A DNA stretch of 64,000 nt, from NCBI GenBank assembly GCA_035999365.1, contig DASYGT010000044.1, forward strand, positions 107,149 through 171,148, in the 5' to 3' direction. The DNA comes from DASYGT01 sp035999365 (lineage in GTDB: Bacteria; Actinomycetota; Actinomycetes; Mycobacteriales; Jatrophihabitantaceae). The translations under genes were made by a program, and so were the position numbers. The notes under the pieces were generated by a model. The model was not told the DNA's origin. It was given only the letters and a program-made list of their open reading frames with translations, and made no database searches. The stretch's first letter is position 1. Every line of letters starts with the position of its first letter. Positions 8,759 to 17,376 of the stretch are shown in pieces.

Positions 8759-9577
8759 GTGACCCGGGCACGAAGCATGCCGACCGGCGTCAGCGCGCCC
8801 GGCCGGGCACAGATCCCGTCCCGCACCCTGCGAACCGACCGCTGGTGGCAGGCGCCCGTCACGACAGTCACGCTATTGAGCATCTGGGTGCTCTACGCGG
8901 TGTTGCGCACGGCGAGCCAGCGGGCCTTCTTCGTGGCGAAGGATCACTACCTCTCGCCGTTCACCTCGCCCTGTGTCACGGCCTCGTGCCCTTCGGCGGC
9001 CCGTGACTTCGGCACCTGGTTCGGTCACTTTCCGCCTTTCATCCCGCTCGCCATCATCGTGCTGCCGTTCCTGCTCGGCTTCCGCCTGACCTGCTACTAC
9101 TACCGGCGCGCGTACTACCGCTCGTTCTGGCAGTCGCCGCCCGCTTGTGGCGTCGCAGAGCCCCACGGGAAGTACACCGGCGAGACGCGCTTCCCGCTCA
9201 TCGTGCAGAACCTGCATCGGTACTTCTTCTATGCGGCATTGCTGATCTCGCTGATCAACACATGGGATCTGATCCGTGCCTTCCGTGGCCACGACGACAG
9301 CTTCGGCTTCGGCGTCGGGACGTTGATCATGCTGGTGAACGTCGTGCTGCTGTGGACGTACACCCTGTCCTGCCACTCGTGCCGGCACATCGTCGGCGGC
9401 CGCCTGCGCAGCTTCTCGCGGCACCCGTTGCGCTACCGCGCGTGGGGAATCGTGTCGAAGCTGAACACGCGGCACATGCAGCTCGCCTGGGTGACCCTTG
9501 GCACGCTCATGCTGACCGACGCCTACATCGCACTCGTCGCGTCCGGCACGTTCAGCGACCCGCGCATCATCAACTGA
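8759..9577 (+). CDS. sdhC: Succinate dehydrogenase membrane anchor subunit, Rv0249c type
   Basis: A 272-residue integral membrane protein. Five hydrophobic segments are visible: VTTVTLLSIWVLYAVL, FIPLAIIVLPFLLGF, YFFYAALLISLIN, GTLIMLVNVVLLWTY and LAWVTLGTLMLTDAYIALVA. Conserved histidines in the third and fourth segments would bind haem b. It anchors SdhA/SdhB and passes electrons to menaquinone. The start is uncertain: the GTG at 8759 gives 272 residues and the ATG at 8777 gives 266; neither has a strong ribosome site. It is the first gene of the sdhCAB operon, 22 bases before sdhA. Confidence 0.88.
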   Translation: MTRARSMPTGVSAPGRAQIPSRTLRTDRWWQAPVTTVTLLSIWVLYAVLRTASQRAFFVAKDHYLSPFTSPCVTASCPSAARDFGTWFGHFPPFIPLAIIVLPFLLGFRLTCYYYRRAYYRSFWQSPPACGVAEPHGKYTGETRFPLIVQNLHRYFFYAALLISLINTWDLIRAFRGHDDSFGFGVGTLIMLVNVVLLWTYTLSCHSCRHIVGGRLRSFSRHPLRYRAWGIVSKLNTRHMQLAWVTLGTLMLTDAYIALVASGTFSDPRIIN

Positions 9578-9599
9578 TCGACAGGAGCGAGTTCCGTCC

Positions 9600-11510
9600 G
9601 TGAGCGAGATCGAGAAGCACAACTACGACGTCCTGATCATCGGCGCCGGTGGCGCAGGGCTGCGCGCAGCCATTGCCGCCCGCGAATCGGGCATGCGGGT
9701 GGCGGTGATTTGCAAGTCGCTGTTCGGCAAGGCCCACACGGTCATGGCCGAGGGCGGCATCGCGGCATCGATGGGCAACGTCAACAGCAACGACAACTGG
9801 CAGGTGCACTTCCGCGACACCATGCGGGGCGGGAAGTTCCTCAACTCCTGGCGGATGGCCGAGCTGCACGCCAAGGAAGCTCCCGAGCGTGTGTGGGAGC
9901 TCGAGACCTACGGTGCGCTGTTCGACCGCACTCCAGAGGGCAAGATCAGCCAGCGCAACTTCGGTGGTCATGAATACCCGCGTCTCGCTCACGTCGGCGA
10001 CCGCACCGGCCTCGAACTCATCCGCACCCTGCAGCAGAAGATCGTCTCGCTGCAGCAGGACGACGCCAAGGCGATCGGCAGCACCGGTGCGGACGACGGC
10101 AAGCTCAAGGTTTTTGCCGAGTGCACGATCACCGAACTGTTGCGGTCGCCCGACGGTGCCATCAGCGGCGCGTTCGGCTACTGGCGCGAGTCCGGGCGGT
10201 TCGTGCTCTTCAAGGCGCCCGCCGTGGTTCTCGCCACCGGCGGCATCGGCAAGTCGTTCAAGGTGACCTCGAACTCGTGGGAATACACCGGCGATGGGCA
10301 CGCCCTCGCGCTGCGGGCGGGCTCGACCCTGCTGAACATGGAGTTCGTCCAGTTCCATCCCACCGGCATGGTCTGGCCGCCGTCGGTGAAGGGCATCCTG
10401 GTCACCGAGTCCGTGCGCGGCGACGGAGGCGTGCTCAAGAACTCCGAGGGCAAGCGCTTCATGTTCGACTACGTTCCGGCGGTGTTCCGCGGTCAGTACG
10501 CCGAGACCGAGGAAGAGGGCGACCGTTGGTACACCGACCCTGACAACAACAAGCGCCCCCCGGAGCTGCTGCCGCGTGACGAGGTGGCCCGGGCGATCAA
10601 CTCGGAGGTCAAGGCCGGTCGCGGATCACCGCACGGAGGCGTCTTCCTCGACATCGCGAGCCGGCGCAGCGCCGATTACATCCTCAAGCGCCTGCCGTCG
10701 ATGCATCATCAGTTCAAAGAACTGGCCGACGTCGACATCACCGCCGAACCGATGGAGATCGGCCCGACCTGCCACTACGTGATGGGTGGTGTCGAGGTCG
10801 AGCCTGACAGTGAAGCGGCCAAGACCCCCGGACTGTTCGCCGTCGGCGAGGTCGGCGGCGGCATGCACGGTTCGAACCGGCTCGGCGGTAACTCGCTCTC
10901 CGACCTTCTCGTATTCGGTCGCCGTGCAGGCGACGGCGCCGCCGCCTATGTCAAGAAGCTCGGCGGCCAATACCCCGCGGTGAGTGACGACGAGATCGCG
11001 GCAGCCGAGCGCACTGCGCTCGCCCCGTTCGATCCGCCGGACCCGGCCGCCGTCGAGAACCCCTACACGCTGCACCAGGAGTTGCAGCAGACGATGAACG
11101 ACCTCGTCGGCATCATTCGCAACGCCGACGAGTTGACGGCCGCGCTCACTCGCCTCGAAGGCCTGAAGGCGCGAGCGCGCAACGTCGGTGTCGAGGGGCA
11201 CCGCCAGTTCAACCCGGGATGGCACCTCGCGCTCGACCTTCGCAACATGCTGCAGGTGAGCGAGTGCATCGCGAAGGCAGCGCTGATCCGCGAGGAATCG
11301 CGAGGCGGCCACACCCGCGACGACTTCCCGCAAATGTCTCCCGAGTGGCGCAGCGTCAACCTCGTCTGCGCACAGGAGGGCGACTCGATTGCGGTGACGA
11401 AGCAGCCGATTCCCCCGATGCGCGGAGATCTGCTCGCGCTGTTCGATGTCGACGAATTGAAGAAGTATCTGACCGCCGAAGAACTGTCCGCCATCCCTGC
11501 GGAGGCCTGA
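9600..11510 (+). CDS. sdhA: Succinate dehydrogenase flavoprotein subunit
   Basis: A 636-residue FAD enzyme oxidising succinate to fumarate at the inner face of the membrane. The dinucleotide-binding GAGGAGLRAAI is near residue 14. The histidine in KAHTVMAEGG is the expected FAD attachment site. Active-site regions include FHPTGM and the C-terminal GSNRLGGNSLSDLLVFGRRAG. The GTG start at 9600 is preceded by GACAGGAGCGA. The operon order C-A-B with a five-span anchor matches the mycobacterial Sdh1-type enzyme. Confidence 0.97.
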   Translation: MSEIEKHNYDVLIIGAGGAGLRAAIAARESGMRVAVICKSLFGKAHTVMAEGGIAASMGNVNSNDNWQVHFRDTMRGGKFLNSWRMAELHAKEAPERVWELETYGALFDRTPEGKISQRNFGGHEYPRLAHVGDRTGLELIRTLQQKIVSLQQDDAKAIGSTGADDGKLKVFAECTITELLRSPDGAISGAFGYWRESGRFVLFKAPAVVLATGGIGKSFKVTSNSWEYTGDGHALALRAGSTLLNMEFVQFHPTGMVWPPSVKGILVTESVRGDGGVLKNSEGKRFMFDYVPAVFRGQYAETEEEGDRWYTDPDNNKRPPELLPRDEVARAINSEVKAGRGSPHGGVFLDIASRRSADYILKRLPSMHHQFKELADVDITAEPMEIGPTCHYVMGGVEVEPDSEAAKTPGLFAVGEVGGGMHGSNRLGGNSLSDLLVFGRRAGDGAAAYVKKLGGQYPAVSDDEIAAAERTALAPFDPPDPAAVENPYTLHQELQQTMNDLVGIIRNADELTAALTRLEGLKARARNVGVEGHRQFNPGWHLALDLRNMLQVSECIAKAALIREESRGGHTRDDFPQMSPEWRSVNLVCAQEGDSIAVTKQPIPPMRGDLLALFDVDELKKYLTAEELSAIPAEA

Positions 11511-11513
11511 CGA

Positions 11514-12266
11514 ATGACGTATGAAGCCAAGTTCCGTGTGTGGCGGGGAGACGCCGACGGCGGCGAACTGACCGATTACGCCGTCGAGGTGAACGATGGC
11601 GAGGTCGTCCTCGACATCATCCATCGGCTGCAGGCAACCCAGGCGGGCGACCTTGCGGTGCGCTGGAACTGCAAGGCCGGCAAGTGCGGCTCGTGCAGTG
11701 CCGAGATCAACGGTCGGCCGCGGCTCATGTGCATGACGCGGATGTCCACCTTCGGCGAGGACGAGACGATCACCGTCACGCCGTTGCGGACGTTCCCGGT
11801 GATGCGCGATCTGGTGACCGACGTGTCCTTCAACTACAAGAAGGCGCAGGAGGTCCCAGCGTTCGCGCCGCCGCCCGGTCTCAAGCCGGGCGAGTACCGC
11901 ATGGCTCAGGTCGATGTCGAGCGCTCGCAGGAGTTCCGCAAGTGCATCGAGTGCTTCCTCTGCCAGGACGTGTGTCACGTGATTCGCGACCACGAGGAGA
12001 ACAAGGAAGCCTTCTCCGGCCCGCGATTCCTGATGCGCATCGCCGAGCTCGACATGCACCCGCTAGACGCTCTGGACCGGCAGGTTGCGGCTCAGGAGGA
12101 CCACGGTCTCGGCATGTGCAACATCACCAAGTGCTGCACCGAGGTATGCCCCGAGCACATCAAGATCACCGACAACGCGTTGATCCCGATGAAGGAACGG
12201 GTAGCAGACCGCAAGTACGACCCGCTCGTGTGGCTCGGCAACAAGATCACCCGCCGGGGCCACTAA
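11514..12266 (+). CDS. sdhB: Succinate dehydrogenase iron-sulfur subunit
   Basis: A 250-residue subunit carrying electrons from FAD to the membrane anchor. The N-terminal domain binds a [2Fe-2S] cluster through CKAGKCGSCSAEI and a downstream CM-T region. The C-terminal domain has CIECFLCQDVC for the [4Fe-4S] cluster and CNITKCCTEVCPEHI for the [3Fe-4S] cluster. It starts three bases after the sdhA stop. A hairpin at 12306-12330 may end the operon. Confidence 0.97.
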   Translation: MTYEAKFRVWRGDADGGELTDYAVEVNDGEVVLDIIHRLQATQAGDLAVRWNCKAGKCGSCSAEINGRPRLMCMTRMSTFGEDETITVTPLRTFPVMRDLVTDVSFNYKKAQEVPAFAPPPGLKPGEYRMAQVDVERSQEFRKCIECFLCQDVCHVIRDHEENKEAFSGPRFLMRIAELDMHPLDALDRQVAAQEDHGLGMCNITKCCTEVCPEHIKITDNALIPMKERVADRKYDPLVWLGNKITRRGH

Positions 12267-12305
12267 GTCGGGTCGGCCCGGTTGGCATGGTCACCGAAAC
12301 GACGC

Positions 12306-12330
12306 AGGGCCGGCCATGGCGACCGGCCCT
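12306..12330 (+). terminator. Hairpin after the sdh operon
   Basis: Perfect 8-bp arms AGGGCCGG and CCGGCCCT enclose a nine-base loop, 40 bases after the sdhB stop. No T-run follows, so intrinsic termination is only possible rather than shown. Confidence 0.4.
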
Positions 12331-12336
12331 CATAGG

Positions 12337-12385
12337 TGGCGGCTGTTGGTTCGAACCAACGTAGGCTGAGCAGACGGTTTGACAG
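12337..12385 (-). repeat. Decayed copy of the 3' half of tRNA-Tyr (candidate attachment-site repeat)
   Basis: About 49 bases match the 3' half of the intact tRNA-Tyr at 13850-13931, from the anticodon loop to the acceptor end, in the same orientation. The block CCAACGTAGGCTGAGC is identical in both. Differences are one lost base in the T loop, changes in the acceptor, and three changes next to the anticodon stem. The D arm and 5' acceptor are missing. Integrases that target tRNA genes leave exactly this arrangement: intact gene at one end and a 3' fragment at the other. Stretch 12267-12643 otherwise holds only a hairpin and the SDR fragment. Confidence 0.75.
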
Positions 12386-12434
12386 TGAGCCGAGTCCACG
12401 CGTCACTCGCCCGTATCTACGGGCCTAAAGGGGC

Positions 12435-12610
12435 ATGGCTGGGTCGTTCGATGCCGCTCAGCGGGATGACTACCGACACATGATCGAGGCCAACCTGCTC
12501 GGGGTGATCAACCATCCGAGGTGTTCCTCGTCCAGCTGGAGGGCGGTGTCGACCGTGGTGGGAGTGACATCGTCAACCTCTCCTCACCGCAGGCTGGCCC
12601 GGCAGGCCAG
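12435..12610 (+). pseudogene. Fragment of a short-chain dehydrogenase/reductase gene
   Basis: One frame reads FDAAQRDDYRHMIEANLLGV, the SDR segment ending in the conserved N before the catalytic Ser. A second frame, shifted at about 12520-12533, continues QLEGGVDRGGSDIVNLSS, the strand that carries the IVN-SS motif of classical SDRs. The Rossmann GxxxGxG start and the YxxxK active site are both missing. The gene is therefore truncated at both ends and frameshifted. It lies between the tRNA-Tyr fragment and an intact aldo/keto reductase, which fits a decayed insertion. Confidence 0.7.
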
Positions 12611-12643
12611 CTCTGAGCTCACCGTCGACAGGGGAGACACGTC

Positions 12644-13633
12644 ATGAAGACACGCACGCTCGGCAATCCAGGACTCACGGTCTCACCGCTCGGCCTCGGC
12701 TGCATGGGCATGAGTCAGTCCTTCGGCCCTCGGCCGCCGCGCGAGGAGATGATCACGTTCCTCCGGGCGGCGGTCGAGCGCGGTGTCACCATGTTCGACA
12801 CCGCCGAGGTCTACGGGCCGTTCCACAACGAGGAGCTGGTCGGCCAAGCGCTGCAGCCGGTCCGTGCAGACGTCGTCATCGCCACCAAGTTCGGATTCGC
12901 CTTCGACGAGAGCGGCAACCCGACCGGCGTGAGCAGCCGACCCGAGACCATCCGTGCAGCAGTGGACGGCTCATTGCGGCGCCTACAGACAGATTCCATC
13001 GACCTGCTCTACCAGCACAGGGTCGACCCGAACGTTCCGATCGAAGATGTCGCGGGCACCGTCAGGGAGCTCATCGACGCGGGCAAGGTCCACCACTTCG
13101 GAATGTCTGAGGCCGGCGTTGCGACGATTCGCCGCGCCCACGCCGTTCAACCCGTCACAGCGCTTCAGAGCGAGTACTCGCTGTTCTGGCGAGAGCCGGA
13201 AGAGGACATACTGCCTGCTCTTGAGGAGCTCGGCATCGGCTTCGTACCCTTCAGCCCACTCGGTCGCGGGTTCCTCACTGGTCAGGTCACGGCCACCACT
13301 GAGTTCGCCGAAGGCGACATCCGCGCGTCGCTTCCGCGCTTCGAGCGCGAAGCTCTCGAGGCCAACCTGGCGCTGGTTGATCTCGTTACGAAGGTCGCTG
13401 AGCGCAAGAACGCCACGGTCGGACAGGTAGCGCTTGCCTGGCTACTGGCAAAGCGGCCGTGGATCGTCCCCATCCCAGGCACCAGGCGGCTTGGACGTCT
13501 CGACGAAAACCTCGGCGCAGCGAACCTCGACCTCACTCCTGAGGACCTCGCAGAGCTCGACCACGCGTCGACCAGCGTGCAAGTCCAAGGCGACCGGTAC
13601 CCCGAAGCCATGCAGAAGATGATCGACCGCTGA
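12644..13633 (+). CDS. Aldo/keto reductase
   Basis: A 329-residue NADPH-dependent oxidoreductase with the (beta/alpha)8 fold. The first loop has LGLGCMGMS, the active-site Asp and Tyr are in FDTAEVYGPFHNEELVG, Lys in IATKFGF and His in YQHRVDP. The cofactor end has PIPGTRRLGRLDENL. Closest visible type is the AKR13-like/YhdN-type subgroup. The ribosome site GGGGAGA precedes the ATG. It is the only intact gene between the tRNA-Tyr repeats and may be cargo of the remnant island. Substrate unknown. Confidence 0.93.
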   Translation: MKTRTLGNPGLTVSPLGLGCMGMSQSFGPRPPREEMITFLRAAVERGVTMFDTAEVYGPFHNEELVGQALQPVRADVVIATKFGFAFDESGNPTGVSSRPETIRAAVDGSLRRLQTDSIDLLYQHRVDPNVPIEDVAGTVRELIDAGKVHHFGMSEAGVATIRRAHAVQPVTALQSEYSLFWREPEEDILPALEELGIGFVPFSPLGRGFLTGQVTATTEFAEGDIRASLPRFEREALEANLALVDLVTKVAERKNATVGQVALAWLLAKRPWIVPIPGTRRLGRLDENLGAANLDLTPEDLAELDHASTSVQVQGDRYPEAMQKMIDR

Positions 13634-13813
13634 CCGTCACGTCAACTAACGCAAGTCGATCGGAACGCGCTCACTCGATCCGCCCCCTCGCCCGACCCGT
13701 GACAAGCCGAGCAGTGCAGCGAGATGCTGCTACATGCCAGGAGCCGCGGGAATTCGCGAGAATGATCATGATGGTGGCAGCATGCCTGCATCCCGCGGGC
13801 GTCGCAGCCAAAA

Positions 13814-13842
13814 CTGCAGGTCCCGAAATCCGGGACCTGCAG
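13814..13842 (-). terminator. Intrinsic terminator of tRNA-Tyr
   Basis: Perfect 12-bp arms (CTGCAGGTCCCG and its complement) with a five-base loop lie seven bases past the tRNA-Tyr 3' end. On the minus strand the hairpin is followed by TTTT, as expected for tRNA-Tyr. It may also stop transcription from the aldo/keto reductase. Confidence 0.85.
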
Positions 13843-13849
13843 CTCTCTG

Positions 13850-13931
13850 TGGCGGGTGTTGGGTTTGAACCAACGTAGGCTGAGCCGGCGGTTTTACAGA
13901 CCGCTCCCTTTGACCACTCGGGCAACCCGCC
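13850..13931 (-). tRNA. tRNA-Tyr (anticodon GTA)
   Basis: An 82-base class II tRNA on the minus strand. The acceptor GGCGGGT pairs with ACCCGCC, discriminator A. The anticodon stem GCGGT/ACCGC closes a loop with anticodon GTA. A long variable arm (CGGCTCAGCCTAC region) and T arm GTTGG-TTCAAAC-CCAAC follow. A decayed copy of its 3' half sits at 12337-12385, so the gene was probably an integration site. Confidence 0.95.
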
Positions 13932-14102
13932 TTGGGTCCGGATCGCTCCGGCAACGCGCAAAATGTTACCCGACGCACCGGGCAGCTCCTCGGTCCCCAC
14001 TCACGCCCTCTGCAGGCCGAGAGCCACGACGCAATCACGGTTGCCGTACCGCGGATCCGGGTAGCCCTTCGAGGCAGCATTCATCCAATCGAAGGAGCAC
14101 CG

Positions 14103-14558
14103 ATGGCCTCGGTCACCGAATCGGTCGACGTCGACGTCGACGTCTCGACCGCATACAACCAGTGGACCCAGTTCGAGTCTTTCCCGCAGTTCATGGGCGG
14201 CGTCGAGTCGATCAAGCAGGTGGACGAGACGCACACCCACTGGAAGACCTCGATCAATGGCGTGACCCGTGAGTTCGACACAGAGATCACCGAGCAGCAC
14301 CCCGACGAGCGAGTGGCGTGGAAGAGCACCGACGGCACCTCTCACGCAGGAGTGGTGACGTTTCACCGACTCGACGCCAACAAGACGCGAGTGACGGCAC
14401 AGATCGACTGGCAGCCCGAGGGCATCGCCGAGAAGGCCGGCGCCGCCATCGGTGTTGACGACCGTCAGGTCAAGGCAGATATGCACCGGTTCAAGGAGTT
14501 CATCGAAGGACGCGGCGACGAGACCGGAGCCTGGCGGGGCGACGTAGCGCGTCCCTGA
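14103..14558 (+). CDS. SRPBCC family polyketide cyclase/dehydrase-like protein
   Basis: A 151-residue helix-grip (START-like) protein. The N-terminal strand SVTESVDVDVDVSTAYNQWTQFESFPQFM and the WKSTDGTSHAGVVTFHRLD hairpin are typical of the 'cyclase/dehydrase' family. The long C-terminal helix (DDRQVKADMHRFKEFIEGR) closes the cavity. The ATG at 14103 follows a GAAGGAG ribosome site. Ligand and role are unknown. Stands alone between tRNA-Tyr and the MpaB-like gene. Confidence 0.85.
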   Translation: MASVTESVDVDVDVSTAYNQWTQFESFPQFMGGVESIKQVDETHTHWKTSINGVTREFDTEITEQHPDERVAWKSTDGTSHAGVVTFHRLDANKTRVTAQIDWQPEGIAEKAGAAIGVDDRQVKADMHRFKEFIEGRGDETGAWRGDVARP

Positions 14559-14596
14559 CCTCGGTCGGCGGTCCCACGGCGTGGCAAGCTAGGCAC

Positions 14597-15451
14597 ATGG
14601 ACGCGGGCGTCGACCGACTGCGCAGTCAGGTCGGCGCCGCGCTGTTCGCCAAGGTCGCGGGACCGGACGGCCCGGCCGTTCGGCAACGCATTCACTTCGG
14701 CACGGGCGAGCGGTGGTTCGAGCCTGGCCGTCCCATCCGCCGGGTGCACGCGGACGCGTCGATGTTCGTGGGCGGCCTGCGCGCGCTGCTGCTGCAGTCG
14801 ATGCATCCGCTGGCAATGGCGGCGGTAGCGGCGCATTCCGGCTACAAGGGCGACCCATGGGGTCGCCTGCAGCGCACGAGTGAATTCCTCGCCACGACCA
14901 CCTTCGGCACCGCGAACGATGCGGACGCAATGGTCGCCCGCATCCGTGCCGTCCATGCGCGTGTCTCGGGCGTCGCGCCGGACGGACGGCCATACGCGGC
15001 GTCGGATCCGCACCTGCTGCGCTGGGTGCACATCGCCGAGATCGACAGCTTCCTGCGCGCGTACCAGCGTTACGGCCGCGGGTCGCTCACGGCCGACGAG
15101 CGGGACGAGTACGTGGCCGACACGGCGCGCGTCGCTGAGGCTCTCGGCGTCATCGACCCGCCGCGCAGCGAGCGCGAACTGGCGGACCAGATCAGCGGGT
15201 ACCGTCCCGAACTCGCCGGCACGAAGGCGGCACGGGAGGCCGCGCGGTTCATCCTGCTGCAGGCCCCCGTTCCGATCGCGATGCGGCCGCCGTACGCATT
15301 GCTCACCGCCGCGGCGGTGTCGCTCCTGCCTCGGTGGGCGCGCTGGCCTTTGCGCCTTCCTTACCTGCCCCTGACCGAGGCGACGCTCGTGCGGATCGCC
15401 GGCGATGGCGTCGTCCGTGGCATCAGATGGGCAATGCCTGCTCCTGCGTAA
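14597..15451 (+). CDS. DUF2236 / oxygenase MpaB family protein
   Basis: A 284-residue all-helical protein of the MpaB/latex-clearing-protein-like DUF2236 family. The conserved core is visible as LRALLLQSMHPLAMAAVAAHSGYKGDPWGRLQRTSEFLATTTFG, followed by WVHIAEIDSFLRAYQRYG. The H of the second segment and the distal helix are the likely haem-binding region by analogy with Lcp. Substrate unknown. The GTG/ATG choice is clear: ATG at 14597. Confidence 0.85.
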   Translation: MDAGVDRLRSQVGAALFAKVAGPDGPAVRQRIHFGTGERWFEPGRPIRRVHADASMFVGGLRALLLQSMHPLAMAAVAAHSGYKGDPWGRLQRTSEFLATTTFGTANDADAMVARIRAVHARVSGVAPDGRPYAASDPHLLRWVHIAEIDSFLRAYQRYGRGSLTADERDEYVADTARVAEALGVIDPPRSERELADQISGYRPELAGTKAAREAARFILLQAPVPIAMRPPYALLTAAAVSLLPRWARWPLRLPYLPLTEATLVRIAGDGVVRGIRWAMPAPA

Positions 15452-15460
15452 CATGACGGC

Positions 15461-15952
15461 ATGGCTGATGCGTCCTTCGATGTCGTGAGCAAGATCGACC
15501 GTCAAGAGGTAGACAACGCGCTGAACCAAGCCGCGAAAGAGGTCGGTCAGCGCTTCGATTTCCGTGGAACGAACGCGTCGGTGGAATGGTCCGGCGAGCT
15601 CGGCGTGACGATCAAGGCCGACACGGAGGATCGCGCCAAGGCCGCACTCGAGGTCTTCAAGGACAAGCTCATCAAGCGATCCATCTCGTTGAAGGCCGTC
15701 GACGCAGAAGAACCGAAGGTGTCCGGCAAGCAGTACATGATTGCGGTCAAGCTGAAGCAGGGCATCGAGCAGGAGGATGCCAAGAAGATCTCCAAGCTGA
15801 TCCGCGACGAGGGTCCGCGCGGAGTGCAGGCACAGATCCAGGGCGATCAACTGCGCGTGTCGGGCAAGAAGCGCGACGACCTGCAGGCTGTTATCGCCCT
15901 GCTCAAGAACGCCGACCTCGGAGTCGCCCTCCAGTTCGACAACTACCGGTAA
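15461..15952 (+). CDS. YajQ family nucleotide-binding protein
   Basis: A 163-residue two-domain UPF0234/YajQ protein; some homologues bind cyclic di-GMP. It begins ADASFDVVSKIDRQEVDNAL, has QRFDFRGTNASVEW in the first domain and ends in the typical ADLGVALQFDNYR. Starts nine bases after the MpaB-like gene. Converges on htpX with a three-base gap. Confidence 0.94.
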   Translation: MADASFDVVSKIDRQEVDNALNQAAKEVGQRFDFRGTNASVEWSGELGVTIKADTEDRAKAALEVFKDKLIKRSISLKAVDAEEPKVSGKQYMIAVKLKQGIEQEDAKKISKLIRDEGPRGVQAQIQGDQLRVSGKKRDDLQAVIALLKNADLGVALQFDNYR

Positions 15953-15955
15953 TCG

Positions 15956-16822
15956 CTACCGCAGGAACCGAGGGTCGGACTTCGCCATCTGCTGCAGTCG
16001 GGCGATGCGCTGCGCCATCGGTGGGTGGGTGGAGAACAGGTTGCCCAGCCCGCCGCCACGGAACGGGTTCGCAATCATCAGATGACTGGTGGTGACCAGC
16101 GACGGTTCCTGCGGCAGCGGCAACGCCTGGGTCCCGAGTTCCAGTTTCCGCAATGCACTGGCCAGGGCCAGCGGGTCGTTCGACAGCTCTGCGCCCGAGG
16201 CATCGGCCTGGTACTCGCGTGAACGGCTGATCGCGAGCTGGATCAGCCCGGCGGCCAAGGGGCCGAGCAGCAGCATGAGCAGGTCAGCGATCGGGTTGCG
16301 CTCACGATCGTTTCCCCCGCCGAAGAACATGGCGAAGCTGGCCAGGTAGGTGATCGCGGCCGCGATCGTTCCCGCGACCGAGGAGATCAGGATGTCGCGG
16401 TTGTAGACGTGGCTGAGTTCGTGCCCGAGTACGGCACGCAGTTCGCGCTCGTCCAGGATCTGCAGGATCCCGTCGGTGGCGCAGACCGCTGCGTGACGCG
16501 GATTGCGACCGGTGGCGAAGGCGTTGGGTTGCTGAGTCGGGGATACATACAGCCGCGGCATCGGCTGTCGCGCGTTGGTCGCCAGCTCACGGACGATGCG
16601 GTACATCCCCGGCTGTTCGGCCTCGCTGACCGGGCGGCAGCGCATCGAACGCAGCGCGATCTTGTCCGAATTGAAGTAGCTGAAGGCGTTGATCCCGACG
16701 GCCAGCACGAGACCGATGAGCAGTCCCTTGGTACCGAAGAACGCGCCGCCGACCCCGATGAGCAGCGCGGCAAGAACCCCGAAGAGGACGGCGGTCTTCA
16801 GGCCATTCGCTGCAGTGCGCAC
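15956..16822 (-). CDS. htpX: Membrane zinc metalloprotease HtpX
   Basis: A 288-residue M48B protease for quality control of membrane proteins. Two N-terminal spans (residues 11-28 and 33-50) precede the zinc site H134-E-L-S-H138; the third ligand is the E in EYQADASGAEL near residue 213. Two further hydrophobic segments lie at about 145-165 and 185-200. The GTG at 16822 has AAGGAG twelve bases upstream, a slightly long spacing. It is divergent from the carbonic anhydrase gene. Confidence 0.94.
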   Translation of the reverse strand: MRTAANGLKTAVLFGVLAALLIGVGGAFFGTKGLLIGLVLAVGINAFSYFNSDKIALRSMRCRPVSEAEQPGMYRIVRELATNARQPMPRLYVSPTQQPNAFATGRNPRHAAVCATDGILQILDERELRAVLGHELSHVYNRDILISSVAGTIAAAITYLASFAMFFGGGNDRERNPIADLLMLLLGPLAAGLIQLAISRSREYQADASGAELSNDPLALASALRKLELGTQALPLPQEPSLVTTSHLMIANPFRGGGLGNLFSTHPPMAQRIARLQQMAKSDPRFLR

Positions 16823-16887
16823 AGTTGTTCAACGCTCCTTACGGGGCCTTGGGTTCCCGCGGCCGGCGTGCTGATTGACTGGTACCC

Positions 16888-17376
16888 ATGTCAGCCACCG
16901 ATCACCTCAAGCACGCCAACGAGGCCTACGTAGCCGACTTCCCCGGGCCGCGCCCGGTGCGTCCCAAGCTCCGGGTCGCAGTCATCGCCTGTATGGACTC
17001 TCGCCTCGACCTGTTCGGGGCCTTGGGGCTCGACGTGGGCGATGCGCACCTGATCCGCAATGCGGGTGGGGTCGTCACCGACGACGTTCTGCGCTCCCTG
17101 GCCATCAGCCAGCGCCTGCTGGGTACCCGCGAGGTCGTCCTCATCCATCACACCGAATGCGGCATGCTGAATTTCGATGACGACGCGTTCCGCGCCCAGC
17201 TGGAATCGGAGTCCGGGCTGGCACCCTCGTGGCACGTTCCGGGATTCACCGACGTGTACGAGGACACGCGCAGCTCGATCGCACGAGTGCTCGAGTGCCC
17301 CTGGATCCAGCACCGCGACGACGTGCGTGGCTTTGTCTTCGACGTGGCTACGGCCAAGCTCGACGAAGTCAGCTGA
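16888..17376 (+). CDS. Beta-class carbonic anhydrase
   Basis: A 162-residue zinc enzyme interconverting CO2 and bicarbonate. Ligands are C35 and D37 in CMDSR (with R39 forming the Asp-Arg dyad), H89 and C92 in HHTEC. The short length and IRNAGG motif place it with the small beta-CA group seen in actinobacteria. Its 3' end overlaps the convergent rhodanese gene by eight bases. Confidence 0.93.
   Translation: MSATDHLKHANEAYVADFPGPRPVRPKLRVAVIACMDSRLDLFGALGLDVGDAHLIRNAGGVVTDDVLRSLAISQRLLGTREVVLIHHTECGMLNFDDDAFRAQLESESGLAPSWHVPGFTDVYEDTRSSIARVLECPWIQHRDDVRGFVFDVATAKLDEVS

Noticed and set aside
10626..12059. 477-residue open frame antisense to sdhA/sdhB
   Set aside because: Its composition is that of a mirror frame of GC-rich coding DNA, with Arg/His/Asp-rich text and no domain. 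The sense strand encodes two unmistakable succinate dehydrogenase subunits.
12410..12423. Short palindrome CCCGT-ATCT-ACGGG in the island remnant
   Set aside because: Only five base pairs; frequent by chance in this GC-rich sequence.
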